64,000 bases of DNA from Mesorhizobium ciceri WSM4083. GTDB taxonomy: Bacteria > Pseudomonadota > Alphaproteobacteria > Rhizobiales > Rhizobiaceae. Both the position numbers and the translations under genes were made by a program. The stretch spans positions 186,001-250,000 of the forward strand of contig NZ_JAFG01000006.1 in NCBI RefSeq assembly GCF_000519305.1, in the 5' to 3' direction. The notes beneath the pieces were generated by a model. That model made no database searches. It was given only the letters and a program-made list of their open reading frames with translations, and was not told the DNA's origin. Shown piece by piece: positions 19,172-28,041 of the stretch. Each line of letters begins with the position of its first letter. The first letter of the stretch is position 1.

Positions 19172-19651
19172 TCAGGAGGCCTGCAAGACCTTTGCCCTAT
19201 CCCGAGAGGCGGTTGCGTCGAGCGGCGGCGGCCGCCGCCGGATCGGCTGCGCCTTGATGATGGCGGTGCTTGTCTCCGCCTTGTCGGCGATGCGATCGAG
19301 AATCCCGTCGAGATCGCCGATCGAGCGCACGAACAGCCGAGCGACGAAACAGTCATCGCCCGTCACCTTGTCGCATTCGCTGAATTCGGGGATGTCCTCG
19401 ATCAGCTTCTGGACGATGTGCAGCTTGCCCGGCAAAGGCCGGATGCGCACGATCGCCTGCAAGGTGTAGCCGAGCGCCAGCGGATCGATCTCGACAGTGA
19501 ACGCCCGGATGACGCCGCGCTCCTCGAGCCGTCGCAGCCGCTCCGAAACGCTTGGCGACGACAGCCCGACCTGGGCGGCCAGCTCCTTCAACGAGGTACG
19601 CGCGTCCTTGACCAGGATTTCGAGGAGATTTCTGTCGAGATCGTCCAGCAT
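19172..19651 (-). CDS. Lrp/AsnC-family transcriptional regulator
   Basis: A 159-residue feast/famine regulator. The N-terminal winged helix-turn-helix begins LDDLDRNLLEILVKDAR, the recognition helix is LSSPSVSERLRRLE, and the C-terminal RAM domain follows (TVEIDPLALGY). The ATG at 19651 gives the standard family N-terminus; an upstream frame exists but is not family-like. It is divergent from a DMT exporter across a 131-base gap holding a perfect palindrome, so it probably controls that exporter and itself, perhaps in response to an amino acid. Confidence 0.92.
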   Translation of the reverse strand: MLDDLDRNLLEILVKDARTSLKELAAQVGLSSPSVSERLRRLEERGVIRAFTVEIDPLALGYTLQAIVRIRPLPGKLHIVQKLIEDIPEFSECDKVTGDDCFVARLFVRSIGDLDGILDRIADKAETSTAIIKAQPIRRRPPPLDATASRDRAKVLQAS

Positions 19652-19681
19652 TTTACATTTCCCGCTGATTTGGAACCATAG

Positions 19682-19696
19682 CCTAATATAATTAGG
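19682..19696. promoter_or_regulatory. Candidate Lrp-type operator palindrome
   Basis: CCTAATATAATTAGG has perfect 6-base arms around ATA. It is 31 bases upstream of the Lrp-family start and 87 bases from the DMT transporter start, in an AT-rich patch; AGGTAATTTACC next to it forms a second partial palindrome. Confidence 0.55.
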
Positions 19697-19782
19697 TAAT
19701 TTACCCATACGCCCTTTCTCATCAGATGGAAAGCCGCGTTACCGCATGAGATTATCTGGCTCAACTGATATGGAGGTTTGTT

Positions 19783-20688
19783 GTGAACGAGACAGTACGC
19801 GGCACGGTGGAAATGTCAGCCGCAATGGCCATCCTGGGCACGATCGGATGGTTCGTCGTCCTGTCCGGCCAGCCGATCATGGATGTGGTGTTCTGGCGTT
19901 GCGCTTTCGGCGCGCTGACGCTGCTTATCATCTGTGCCGGGCTGGGATTGCTGCGCAACAGGCTGTCGCTACGCATAATCGGCATCGCCGCGCTCGGCGG
20001 CGTCGCTATCGTCGTCAACTGGCTGCTGCTGTTCAGCGCTTTCTCGCGCGCATCGATTTCGATCGCCACCGCTGTCTACAACACGCAGCCTTTCATGCTG
20101 GTCGGCTTCGGTGCGCTTTTCTTCGCCGAACGGCTGACCCTGACCAAGCTGACCTGGCTGGCCATCGCCTTCGCCGGCATGGTGCTGATCGTGCAGTCGG
20201 CTCCCGATGCCGGCGACGTCGGCACGGATTATTTCACCGGCATCGTCATGGCATTGGGCGCGGCTTTCTTCTGGGCCGTTGCCGCCATCGTCACCAAGAA
20301 GCTCAAGGGCACGCCGCCGCATCTGATCGCGCTGATCCAGGTCTGCGTCGGCGTCGTCATGCTGGCGCCTTTCGCCAATCTTGCAGAGCTTCCGGCCGAT
20401 GCCTGGAGCTGGACCATGCTGGCGACGCTCGGCATCGTCCATACCGGCCTGATGTACATACTGATGTACGGCGCCATCCAGAAGCTGCCGACTCATCTGC
20501 AGGGATCGCTGTCCTTCATCTATCCCGTCGTCGCCATCCTGGTCGATGTCGTCGCCTTCGGCCATCGGCTGCATCTGAGCCAGGTCGTCGGCGCCACCGC
20601 CATCCTGATCGCCGCCGCCGGCATGAACCTCGGCTGGACGCTGTGGAAGGGCAAAACATCAGTCGCGAGCCCGCACTCGATCAAGTGA
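19783..20688 (+). CDS. EamA/DMT-family transporter
   Basis: A 301-residue inner-membrane exporter with ten predicted helices in two EamA repeats (about 10-140 and 150-290). It begins MNETVRGTVEMSAAM with GGAGG upstream. The family exports amino acids and metabolites; the divergent Lrp-type gene suggests an amino-acid-related substrate, an inference only. Confidence 0.9.
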   Translation: MNETVRGTVEMSAAMAILGTIGWFVVLSGQPIMDVVFWRCAFGALTLLIICAGLGLLRNRLSLRIIGIAALGGVAIVVNWLLLFSAFSRASISIATAVYNTQPFMLVGFGALFFAERLTLTKLTWLAIAFAGMVLIVQSAPDAGDVGTDYFTGIVMALGAAFFWAVAAIVTKKLKGTPPHLIALIQVCVGVVMLAPFANLAELPADAWSWTMLATLGIVHTGLMYILMYGAIQKLPTHLQGSLSFIYPVVAILVDVVAFGHRLHLSQVVGATAILIAAAGMNLGWTLWKGKTSVASPHSIK

Positions 20689-20822
20689 AGCGGCCCGCCG
20701 GCTGCCCGGCGGATCAAACTTCGCGATCCCGGCTGCCCGCCTGTTCAAGGCGGGCACTTTGCTCTATGCCGCAATCCAACCATCTTCGCCCGGCATAGGC
20801 GAAACGCGGGACCCGAAGAACC

Positions 20823-21470
20823 ATGAATGAAGCAACGCCCCCCAATCGCTGTCGCATCGTGCTGATCGCGCCGCCCGGCGTGCCGGCGGCCCGTATTGTC
20901 GCGGCATTCGATGGCGGCGATGTCGCTTCGCTGATCCTGCCCGAGAACGGCATGGACGAAGCCTCCTTCCAGGCTTTCGCCGAACAGATCGTGCCGGCAG
21001 CGCAAGCCGCCGGCGTTGCTGTCATCATCGCCGGCGACACCCGCATAGCCGGCCGCGTCCAGGCCGACGGCATCCATGTCGAGGTCTCCAAGGCCGAACT
21101 TGCCGAGACGATCGAGCATTTCCAGGCAAAGATGATGGTCGGCACCGGCGGCGCCAAGACGCGTGACGACGCGCTCGAGCTTGGCGAGACACGGCCGGAC
21201 TACATCTTCTTCGGCCGCTTCGGTTACGACAACAAGCCCGAACCGCACCCGCGCAATCTGTCGCTCGGCGCATGGTGGGCGGACATGATCCAGATCCCTT
21301 GCATCGTCATGGCCGGATCCGACATCGCCTCGGTCGAAGCCGTGGGCGCCACCGGCGCTGAATTCGTGGCGCTGTCGAGCGCCGTGTTCGCCGACGGCAC
21401 CGATCCCCGGACAGCGGTCGCCACCGCCAACGCGCTGCTCGACGAGACCGCGCCGCGCTTCGAGGACTGA
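20823..21470 (+). CDS. Thiamine-phosphate-synthase-like TIM-barrel protein
   Basis: A 215-residue ThiE/TenI-like protein. Family features are the central VQADGIHVEVSK stretch, the FFGRFG segment and the C-terminal AEFVALSSAVF strand. The Gly-rich and pyrophosphate-binding residues are only partly like canonical ThiE, and no other thiamine gene is near, so it may be a paralogue rather than the thiamine synthase. Its stop is one base before the ATG of the Sel1 gene, so the two are translationally coupled. Confidence 0.75.
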   Translation: MNEATPPNRCRIVLIAPPGVPAARIVAAFDGGDVASLILPENGMDEASFQAFAEQIVPAAQAAGVAVIIAGDTRIAGRVQADGIHVEVSKAELAETIEHFQAKMMVGTGGAKTRDDALELGETRPDYIFFGRFGYDNKPEPHPRNLSLGAWWADMIQIPCIVMAGSDIASVEAVGATGAEFVALSSAVFADGTDPRTAVATANALLDETAPRFED

Positions 21471-21471
21471 A

Positions 21472-22512
21472 ATGTCCTCGGCGACGCTTCCCCTCCAGGC
21501 TCTGCTTGCGGTGCTGATGGTCCAGGCCGCAGCCGCGGAGACCATCCCCCTGCCGCAGCCCAAGCCGGAAATCGGCGTCCGCATCGACAAGCCGATCGAC
21601 AAGCCATTGCCGCAGCCCGCCACCACGGCCGAGCCCGCGCCGCTGCCGTCGGCCGACGCCATCAATCCCGACCGTTTCGGCGCAAAACCCGCCGACGCGG
21701 CCTATGGCGCCTTCCAGCGCGGTCTCTACAAGACAGCTTACAATCTGGCATTGGTCCGGGCGCAAAACGGCGATCCGGCGGCGCAGACCTTGGTGGCCGA
21801 GATCCTGTCGCGGGGGCTCGGTGTGCCGGTCAATTCGGCGCAGGCGGCGAAATGGTACGCGCTGGCCGCCGAACAGGGTGTGCCGGAATCGCAGTTCCAG
21901 TATGCGCTGATGCTGCTCGACGGCCGCTATGTCAAAAAGGATGGAAAAGAGGCCTACGCCCTGATGCAGGCAGCCGCCGAAGCCGGCAACCGGCTGGCGC
22001 AGTTCAATTTCGCGCAGATGCTGGTCCAGCAGGACCCCGGCGACGCCGGCATGGCCAAGGCGGTCTCCTACTATGAGCGCGCCGCCGCGACCGGCCTCGC
22101 GGACGCGCAATATGCAATGTCGCAGATCTACGCCAACGGTGTCGGCGGCAAGCCTCGCGACGACGCCCAGGCAAGGCGCCTGCTGGCGCAGGCCGCAAGG
22201 CAGAACTACGACACCGCGCAGATCGATCTCGCCGCTTGGATGATCGAAGGCCGCGGCGGTGCGCGCGACTTGAAATCCGCCTTCGGCTGGATGAAGCAGG
22301 CGGCGGAAGGCGGCAATGTCGCCGCCCAGAACCGCCTGGCCAAGCTCTATATGCAAGGCATCGGCACCGATCCGGACCTTGTGCTTGCCGGTGCCTGGTA
22401 CATCATTGCCCGCCGCGCCGGCCTCATCGATCCGCAGATGGACGACTTCCTGCAGGGGCTGGACGACGACCAGACCAAGCAGGCGCTGCAGAAGGCCAAC
22501 CGGCTGCCTTGA
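21472..22512 (+). CDS. Secreted Sel1-repeat protein
   Basis: A 346-residue protein with a signal peptide (about 1-23, cleavage after AAA/AE), a Pro-rich stretch, and then about six Sel1-like TPR repeats from residue 80 to 330 (for example AAKWYALAAEQGVPESQF and YYERAAATGLADAQYAM). Such solenoids act as scaffolds; in rhizobia, Sel1 proteins often affect exopolysaccharide or envelope functions. Coupled to the ThiE-like gene, one base apart. Confidence 0.88.
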   Translation: MSSATLPLQALLAVLMVQAAAAETIPLPQPKPEIGVRIDKPIDKPLPQPATTAEPAPLPSADAINPDRFGAKPADAAYGAFQRGLYKTAYNLALVRAQNGDPAAQTLVAEILSRGLGVPVNSAQAAKWYALAAEQGVPESQFQYALMLLDGRYVKKDGKEAYALMQAAAEAGNRLAQFNFAQMLVQQDPGDAGMAKAVSYYERAAATGLADAQYAMSQIYANGVGGKPRDDAQARRLLAQAARQNYDTAQIDLAAWMIEGRGGARDLKSAFGWMKQAAEGGNVAAQNRLAKLYMQGIGTDPDLVLAGAWYIIARRAGLIDPQMDDFLQGLDDDQTKQALQKANRLP

Positions 22513-22686
22513 CGGCGGTTCGGACGGTCATTGCACATCCGACCTTGGCTCCCATTGCTTGGCGCCAACCTGCCCGCTCCCTTGCCTCTTCTGGCGATTT
22601 GTGGTCTTGGGAGCCCGAAATCGCTTTCCCCGCGAACATCCCTTACCGACGGCGTGGCCGTTGGCATCATTCCGGATCATCTCATC

Positions 22687-23253
22687 ATGGCCAAGATCAA
22701 TGGCAACGAAATCCGTCCCGGCTATGTCATCGAGCATGATGGCGGCCTTTGGGTGGCGGTCAGGACCAACACCGTCAAGCCCGGCAAGGGCGGCGCCTAC
22801 AATCAGGTCGAACTGAAGAACCTCATCAACGGCACCAAGCTCAACGAGCGTTTCCGCTCGGCCGAGACCGTCGAACAGATCCGGCTCGACCTGAAGGATT
22901 TTTCCTTCCTCTACGCGCAGGAAGACGCACTGGTGTTCATGGACACCCAGAGCTATGAGCAACTGGAATTGAACAAGGATTTCGTCGGCGATCGCGCCGC
23001 CTTCCTGCAGGACGGCATGATGGTGACGGTCCAGCTCTACGAAGAGCGGCCGATCGGCATTTCGCTGCCCGACTATGTAACGCTGACCATCACCGAGGCC
23101 GATCCGGTGGTGAAGGGCCAGACCGCGGCATCGTCCTACAAGCCGGCGATCCTGGAGAACGGCATCCGCGTCCTGGTGCCGCCATTCATCGGCGCCGGCG
23201 AGCGCATCATCGTCGACACCAACGAAATCACTTACGTGCGCCGCGCCGACTGA
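22687..23253 (+). CDS. efp: Elongation factor P
   Basis: Rescues ribosomes stalled on polyproline stretches. The 188 residues make the three beta domains. The conserved loop residue to be modified is Lys34 (VKPGKGGA), so this is the lysine type. I placed the start at the ATG of [12 protein letters not shown]; the frame is open upstream but those residues are not EF-P. Copy B of palindrome family 1 abuts its stop codon, and suhB follows. Confidence 0.96.
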   Translation: MAKINGNEIRPGYVIEHDGGLWVAVRTNTVKPGKGGAYNQVELKNLINGTKLNERFRSAETVEQIRLDLKDFSFLYAQEDALVFMDTQSYEQLELNKDFVGDRAAFLQDGMMVTVQLYEERPIGISLPDYVTLTITEADPVVKGQTAASSYKPAILENGIRVLVPPFIGAGERIIVDTNEITYVRRAD

Positions 23254-23254
23254 C

Positions 23255-23297
23255 GCATGTCGCCCAAAAGTGGCCCGGTTCCGGGTCACCGACATGC
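23255..23297. repeat. Dispersed intergenic palindrome, family 1, copy B
   Basis: Starts two bases after the efp stop codon. GCATGTCGCCCAAAAGTG at the left end, ACCGACATGC at the right end, forming an imperfect hairpin. Confidence 0.8.
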
Positions 23298-23338
23298 ATC
23301 GAGGCGGAGTTTAAAGCGCAGCACCGGGAAAAAGCACT

Positions 23339-24139
23339 ATGGCACGCTCAGCCCTTCTCAACGTCATGGTCCAGGCCGCAATGAAGGCCGGCCGCTCGCT
23401 GTCGCGCGACTTCGGCGAGGTGCAGAACCTGCAGGTCTCGATGAAAGGCCCCGGCGACTATGTCAGCCAGGCCGACCGCAAGGCCGAGGACATCGTCTTT
23501 GCCGAACTGTCCAAGGCACGGCCGGGCTATTCCTTCCTGATGGAAGAGCGCGGCGTGGTCGAAGGCGATGACGGCCAGCATCGCTGGATCGTCGACCCGC
23601 TCGACGGCACCACCAATTTCCTGCACGGCATTCCGCTCTTTGCCGTTTCGATCGCGCTGGAGCGCCAGGGCCAGATCGTCGCCGGCGTCATCTACAATCC
23701 GGCGATGGACGAACTCTACACCTGCGAACGCGGCGGCGGCGCCTTCATGAACGACCGCCGCTTGCGCGTCGCCGGCCGCATCAAGCTGGTCGACTCGGTC
23801 ATCGGCTGCGGCATGCCGCATCTCGGCCGCGGCCACCACGGCAATTTCCTTGTCGAGCTGCGCAATGTCATGGCCGAGGTTTCCGGTGTCCGCCGGCTCG
23901 GCTCCGCATCGCTCGATCTCGCCTATGTCGCCGCCGGCCGCATGGATGGCTTCTGGGAAACCGGCCTATCTGCCTGGGACATCGCCGCCGGGCTGCTTTT
24001 GATCCGCGAGGCGGGCGGCTTCGTCTCCGACATGGATGGCGGCCAGGACATGCTCGACAACGGCTCGGTTGTCGCTGGCAACGAGATCATCCAACGCGCT
24101 TTGCTGAAGGTCGTGAAGAAGCCGCTCTCCTCTCGTTGA
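23339..24139 (+). CDS. suhB: Inositol-1-monophosphatase family protein SuhB
   Basis: Mg-dependent phosphatase of inositol monophosphate; in bacteria SuhB also acts with NusA/B in rRNA antitermination. The 266 residues carry the metal-site motifs: EERG near 69, DPLDGTTNF at 86-94 and the C-terminal WDIAAGLLLIREAGG. It follows efp, a common alphaproteobacterial arrangement. Confidence 0.93.
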   Translation: MARSALLNVMVQAAMKAGRSLSRDFGEVQNLQVSMKGPGDYVSQADRKAEDIVFAELSKARPGYSFLMEERGVVEGDDGQHRWIVDPLDGTTNFLHGIPLFAVSIALERQGQIVAGVIYNPAMDELYTCERGGGAFMNDRRLRVAGRIKLVDSVIGCGMPHLGRGHHGNFLVELRNVMAEVSGVRRLGSASLDLAYVAAGRMDGFWETGLSAWDIAAGLLLIREAGGFVSDMDGGQDMLDNGSVVAGNEIIQRALLKVVKKPLSSR

Positions 24140-24244
24140 CAGGCAAGCCGCGCTGACAGCCACGCCGCGCTGATGCGCCGCAGTCGCAAAACCGCAATGG
24201 AAGCTTGAAATACTGCCCGGCATGCGCCCAAATTGGAGGGCGCG

Positions 24245-24949
24245 GTGCAGGAACCCGGCTTAGTGAGAGACAACCAACCCTACCCCGACATCCCGTTCAT
24301 CGGACGCTGGCACTATTCGCGCGCCGAGATGATCGCAGACGGTATCGTCCACGCGGTCGGCATCGTGCTGGCGATTGCGGCAGGGTCGGCACTGCTGGCG
24401 CTGGCGGCGTTTCGTGTCGGACCGGGCGAATACATCGCCGCCGCCTTCTACGTGGTTTCGCTGCTCACCGTGCTCTCGGTGTCGATGACCTACAATCTGT
24501 GGCCGGTGTCGTCGCCTGCAAAATGGGTGTTGCGGCGTTTCGACCACGCCGCGATCTATCTGCTGATCGCCGCGACCTATACGCCTTTCCTGGCGCAGCT
24601 CGAAGGCTCGCCGCTGGCGCGCTGGATGATCGTGCTGGTCTGGACCGCGGCAGTGCTGGGCATTGCCATCAAGGTGTTCTTTCCCGGCCGTTTCGACCGG
24701 CTTGCGATCGGCTTCTATCTCGCCATCGGCTGGAGCGGCATCATCCTGGTCAAGCCGCTTGTCCAGACGCTGCCGACGACATCGATAGCGCTCATCGTCG
24801 CCGGCGGCATCGTCTACTCCTGCGGCGTCATCTTCTTCGCCTGGAAGGGGCTGCGCTTCCACAACGCGCTGTGGCACGGTTTCGTCGTCACCGGCGCCGG
24901 CCTGCATCTGGCCGCCATGGTCGACTGTCTGGTCATCAATCGCCTCTGA
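24245..24949 (+). CDS. Hemolysin III / PAQR-like integral membrane protein
   Basis: A 234-residue seven-helix membrane protein of the YqfA/hemolysin III family, with the PAQR-type motifs ADGIVHAVGIVLAI (His near helix 1), SMTYN and the C-terminal FHNALWHGFVVTGAGLH, where the His residues are expected to bind zinc. The start is taken as GTG at 24245, four bases after GGAGGG; TTG at 24233 is an alternative without a ribosome site. The name hemolysin is historical; the cellular role is unclear. Confidence 0.85.
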   Translation: MQEPGLVRDNQPYPDIPFIGRWHYSRAEMIADGIVHAVGIVLAIAAGSALLALAAFRVGPGEYIAAAFYVVSLLTVLSVSMTYNLWPVSSPAKWVLRRFDHAAIYLLIAATYTPFLAQLEGSPLARWMIVLVWTAAVLGIAIKVFFPGRFDRLAIGFYLAIGWSGIILVKPLVQTLPTTSIALIVAGGIVYSCGVIFFAWKGLRFHNALWHGFVVTGAGLHLAAMVDCLVINRL

Positions 24950-24958
24950 CACGGTACA

Positions 24959-25169
24959 GCAATATTGCCAGGACAATCGGGTGAATGAAAAATTCCCCGG
25001 TCGAGCCGAACAGGCGGTGATTTCCATTTTTGCGCAGCGAAAATGGCAAGGCCGAACGGCCGTCGGCGCTTATGCGCCGTAAGCCAAGGGCGCGGATGCG
25101 CCCGCCCGGCGCTTGAGGGGAGAAAAGGAAAGGGCAAGCGGGTTCACCCGATTGCCCTGGCAATATTGC
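24959..25169. repeat. Hairpin-rich element with 27-bp terminal inverted repeats
   Basis: The ends (24959-24985 and 25143-25169) are inverted repeats with 26 of 27 matches. Inside are four consecutive perfect hairpins: 25024-25046 (7 bp), 25050-25061 (5 bp), 25064-25079 (6 bp, TTAT loop) and 25088-25103 (6 bp, GGAT loop). No coding capacity of its own. It fits a non-autonomous mobile element (MITE-like) or a dispersed structured repeat; transcribed, it would fold into a multi-branched RNA. No target duplication was apparent. Confidence 0.65.
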
Positions 25170-25250
25170 CAAGCGCCATTCAATTTGGTCACAATTCCGT
25201 TTAGAGTCGCGGTTTACGTGATCGGCGGCGGCATCGGAAACGGGGCACGG

Positions 25251-26276
25251 ATGGCTTTTCTCAGATCCTTCGGCATGGGCAGACGTTCTGATGTCCTGAT
25301 CTACGACCCGCATAAATTATCGAGCCCGCAGGTCTTTCTGCTGACCATGGTGATCTTCCTGGTCATCGTCGCCTTCATCGCCGCCATCCTCACCCGACAG
25401 ATCTCGACCGCCTTTGGCAGCAATCCCGGCCTCAATGGCCTGATCGTCGGCGTGCTGGTGGTCGGTATTCTTTTGGCCTTCGCCCAGGTCGGGCGACTGT
25501 TTCGCGAAGTGCGCTGGGTCAACTCCTTTCGTGCCGGCTCGGAGACGACAGAACCGGTGCTGCTGGCGCCGATGAAGGCGATGATCGGCCGCTCCTCGGC
25601 GACGGCCTTCTCGACCAGTTCGATGCGTACCATGCTCGATTCCATCGCCACCCGCCTCGACGAAAGCCGCGACACCTCGCGCTATCTCGTCGGCCTGCTG
25701 GTGTTCCTCGGCCTGCTCGGCACCTTCTGGGGACTGTTGAACACGATCGGCTCGATCCGCGAGACCATCGAATCGCTCGATCCCGGCACCGGTGACGCCG
25801 CCGCAGTGCTCGATTCCCTGAAGCAGGGGCTTTCGGCGCCGTTGGCCGGCATGGGCACGGCCTTCTCATCCTCGCTGTTCGGCCTCTCCGGCTCGCTGGT
25901 GCTCGGCTTCCTCGACCTGCAGGCCGGCCGCGCCCAGACGCGCTTCTACACCGAACTCGAGAACTGGCTTTCCTCGGTCACCGACCTGTCGTCGGACATC
26001 GTCGTCGCCGATCCGGCCAAGACCGAATCCTCAGACGAGATCCGGGTGCTGTCGGAACGGCTGCGCTCGATGCAGGAGAATGGCGGCGGCTCCAACCCGC
26101 GCGTCGCCACCGCCATGGCCAATCTCGCCGACGGCATTTCCGGCCTGGTCAAGAACATGCGCTCGGAACAGCAGATCATGCGCGACTGGGTCGAGGCCCA
26201 GTCCGACGAGCAGAAGGCGATGCGCAACACGCTGGAAAAGATCGCCGATGCCTTGAAGAAGCCCGGAGTGCACTGA
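25251..26276 (+). CDS. MotA/TolQ/ExbB-family proton channel protein (non-flagellar)
   Basis: A 341-residue inner-membrane protein with TolQ/MotA-type helices: about 22-44, 58-82, 145-170 (YLVGLLVFLGLLGTFWGLLNTIGSI) and 195-220 (GMGTAFSSSLFGLSGSLVLGF), and a long C-terminal charged tail. I placed the start at MAFLRSFG, as upstream codons lie in the inverted-repeat element. Its stop is one base before the GTG of the next gene, a MotB/OmpA-like protein, so the two form a coupled pair. No flagellar or Tol genes are near, so it is probably a separate motor unit of the cell envelope. Confidence 0.88.
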   Translation: MAFLRSFGMGRRSDVLIYDPHKLSSPQVFLLTMVIFLVIVAFIAAILTRQISTAFGSNPGLNGLIVGVLVVGILLAFAQVGRLFREVRWVNSFRAGSETTEPVLLAPMKAMIGRSSATAFSTSSMRTMLDSIATRLDESRDTSRYLVGLLVFLGLLGTFWGLLNTIGSIRETIESLDPGTGDAAAVLDSLKQGLSAPLAGMGTAFSSSLFGLSGSLVLGFLDLQAGRAQTRFYTELENWLSSVTDLSSDIVVADPAKTESSDEIRVLSERLRSMQENGGGSNPRVATAMANLADGISGLVKNMRSEQQIMRDWVEAQSDEQKAMRNTLEKIADALKKPGVH

Positions 26277-26277
26277 A

Positions 26278-27309
26278 GTGGCACTCGCCAGGGGCCGGCG
26301 CACCGATCGCCGCATCGACTATTGGCCGGGCTTCGTCGACGCGCTGTCGACGCTGCTGCTGGCCATCATGTTCCTGCTCACGGTCTTCGTGCTGGCGCAG
26401 TTCCTGCTGGGACGCGAAATCTCCGGCAAGGATACGGCGCTCTCGCGCCTCAACTCGCAGATCAACGAGCTGACCCAGTTGCTGGCGCTGGAGCGCTCGA
26501 CGGCGCAGGACAAGGATGATTCCCTGGCCAATCTGCAGGCGTCGCTGTCGGCCGCGCAAGCGGAAAAGAGCCGGCTCGAACAGTTGCTGGCGCAAGGCGC
26601 CGGTGCCGGCGACGCCGCCAACCAGCGTGCCACGGCGCTCGGCGGCGAACTCGACAGCCAGCGCCAGATCAGCCAGCAGGCGCTGAGCCAGGTCGAGATC
26701 CTCAACCAGCAGATCGCGGCACTGCGCAAGCAGATCGGCGCGCTCGAGGATGCGCTCAACGTCTCCGAAATCCGTGATCGCGATTCCAACACCAAGATCG
26801 CCGATCTCGGCCGTCGCCTCAACGTCGCGCTGGCGCAGCGCGTGCAGGAATTGAACCGATACCGCTCCGACTTCTTCGGCCGCTTGCGCGAAATCCTCGC
26901 CGACCGCGAGAACATCCGCATCGTCGGCGATCGCTTCGTCTTCCAGTCGGAAGTGCTGTTCCCGACCGGCTCCGAGGTGATCAACGATGCCGGCAAGGTC
27001 GAGATGAAGAAGCTCGCCGACGCCATCATCGAGCTGCAGAAGGAAATCCCGCCCGAGATCAACTGGGTGCTGCGCGTCGACGGCCACACCGACAACAAGC
27101 CGCTCTCCGGCGCCGGCCGCTACCGCGACAATTGGGAGCTGTCGACTGCGCGTTCGACCTCGGTGGTGAAATTCCTGATCGAAAACGGCGTGCCTGCCAA
27201 CCGGCTCGTCGCCGCCGGCTTCGGTGAGTTCCAGCCGCTCGACCCCGCCGACACCGAAGAGGCGCGCAACAAGAACCGCCGCATTGAACTGAAGCTCACC
27301 GAACGTTGA
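26278..27309 (+). CDS. MotB/OmpA-like peptidoglycan-binding protein
   Basis: Predicted stator partner of the preceding proton channel. The 343 residues show one N-terminal transmembrane helix (about 16-42, with an Asp at FVDALSTLLLAIMF as in MotB), a long coiled coil (about 48-190) and a C-terminal OmpA/MotB domain (about 205-343) with the VDGHTDNKPL and NWELSTARSTSVVKFL motifs. GTG start overlapping the preceding stop region by one base spacing. The long coiled coil distinguishes it from flagellar MotB. Confidence 0.9.
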   Translation: MALARGRRTDRRIDYWPGFVDALSTLLLAIMFLLTVFVLAQFLLGREISGKDTALSRLNSQINELTQLLALERSTAQDKDDSLANLQASLSAAQAEKSRLEQLLAQGAGAGDAANQRATALGGELDSQRQISQQALSQVEILNQQIAALRKQIGALEDALNVSEIRDRDSNTKIADLGRRLNVALAQRVQELNRYRSDFFGRLREILADRENIRIVGDRFVFQSEVLFPTGSEVINDAGKVEMKKLADAIIELQKEIPPEINWVLRVDGHTDNKPLSGAGRYRDNWELSTARSTSVVKFLIENGVPANRLVAAGFGEFQPLDPADTEEARNKNRRIELKLTER

Positions 27310-27546
27310 TCCGATATCACGCGAACTTGTTCGCCGGCTCAACTCTAGGGCGCAGATGGAGGCCGGCAAGGCCTGAAAAGATTATCTTTTTTTAATTACA
27401 CATTGTAACAGGCCGGTCCTAGCTTGCCGTCCGGGCCGAGAACCGCCGGTGATGAATCCCCCTCATCGCGACGCGACGGAACCGGACGGCCCAAGGCCGA
27501 AGGCAGGCGGACAACGGCCGCCTTCCTCTACAAGAGGAGACGCGTG

Positions 27547-27978
27547 ATGCGCTCTTTCAAGACCTCGCTTAGAACTGCGACACTCACGGCGCTCCTCATC
27601 GCCGTTCCGCTTGCCGGCGCCTATGCCGCGGGCCATCACAGTAAGGGCGCTCTCGACGCGACCGATCCGACCGATATGACTGGCCCGCGTGTCGAGGCGC
27701 TTATCGCACAGGTGCAGGGCGTCCGGCAGGGCATCGTGGACGCAAGACAGGCCAACAACATCACCCCGGCCGTGGCGGAACGCCTGGAAATGCGCACGGC
27801 CCACATCGGTCAAGCGGCAGAGAAAGTCGCCGCGTCCTATCATGGCAGGATACCGGCCGCGCAATACCATGACCTGTTGCGTCGTCTCGACAATGTCGAC
27901 CAGCGGTTGATGGTCGATACCGGCAGTGGTTTCCTGATCGGCGACGGCGCCGACGGCGGCAATTACCCGAACGGTTGA
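27547..27978 (+). CDS. Small secreted protein of unknown function
   Basis: A 143-residue protein with a signal peptide (about 1-27, cleavage after AYA/AG). The mature part is helical, with VEALIAQVQGVRQGIVDAR and RLEMRTAHIGQAAEKV, and ends in a Gly/Asp-rich tail. AGGAG precedes the chosen ATG; the frame is open upstream but without a signal peptide. A good terminator follows. No family recognised. Confidence 0.75.
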   Translation: MRSFKTSLRTATLTALLIAVPLAGAYAAGHHSKGALDATDPTDMTGPRVEALIAQVQGVRQGIVDARQANNITPAVAERLEMRTAHIGQAAEKVAASYHGRIPAAQYHDLLRRLDNVDQRLMVDTGSGFLIGDGADGGNYPNG

Positions 27979-28002
27979 AACGGTCCAAGAGGAAGGGACC
28001 GC

Positions 28003-28041
28003 CTGACGCCTTCGGGGGGCCTCCCGCGGGCGTCCTTTTTA
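28003..28041 (+). terminator. Terminator after the small secreted protein gene
   Basis: Stem GACGCC/GGCGTC (28005-28010 with 28029-28034) with a GC-rich inner part is followed by CTTTTT. It overlaps the end of the convergent DUF1304 gene. Confidence 0.7.

Noticed and set aside
25113..25250. Upstream extension of the MotA-like gene start
   Set aside because: The extension lies mostly within the inverted-repeat element and lacks membrane-protein character or a ribosome site.
25251..27309. Zorya anti-phage ZorAB
   Set aside because: MotAB-like proteins fit superficially, but no zorC, zorD or zorE gene follows and the channel protein is shorter than typical ZorA.
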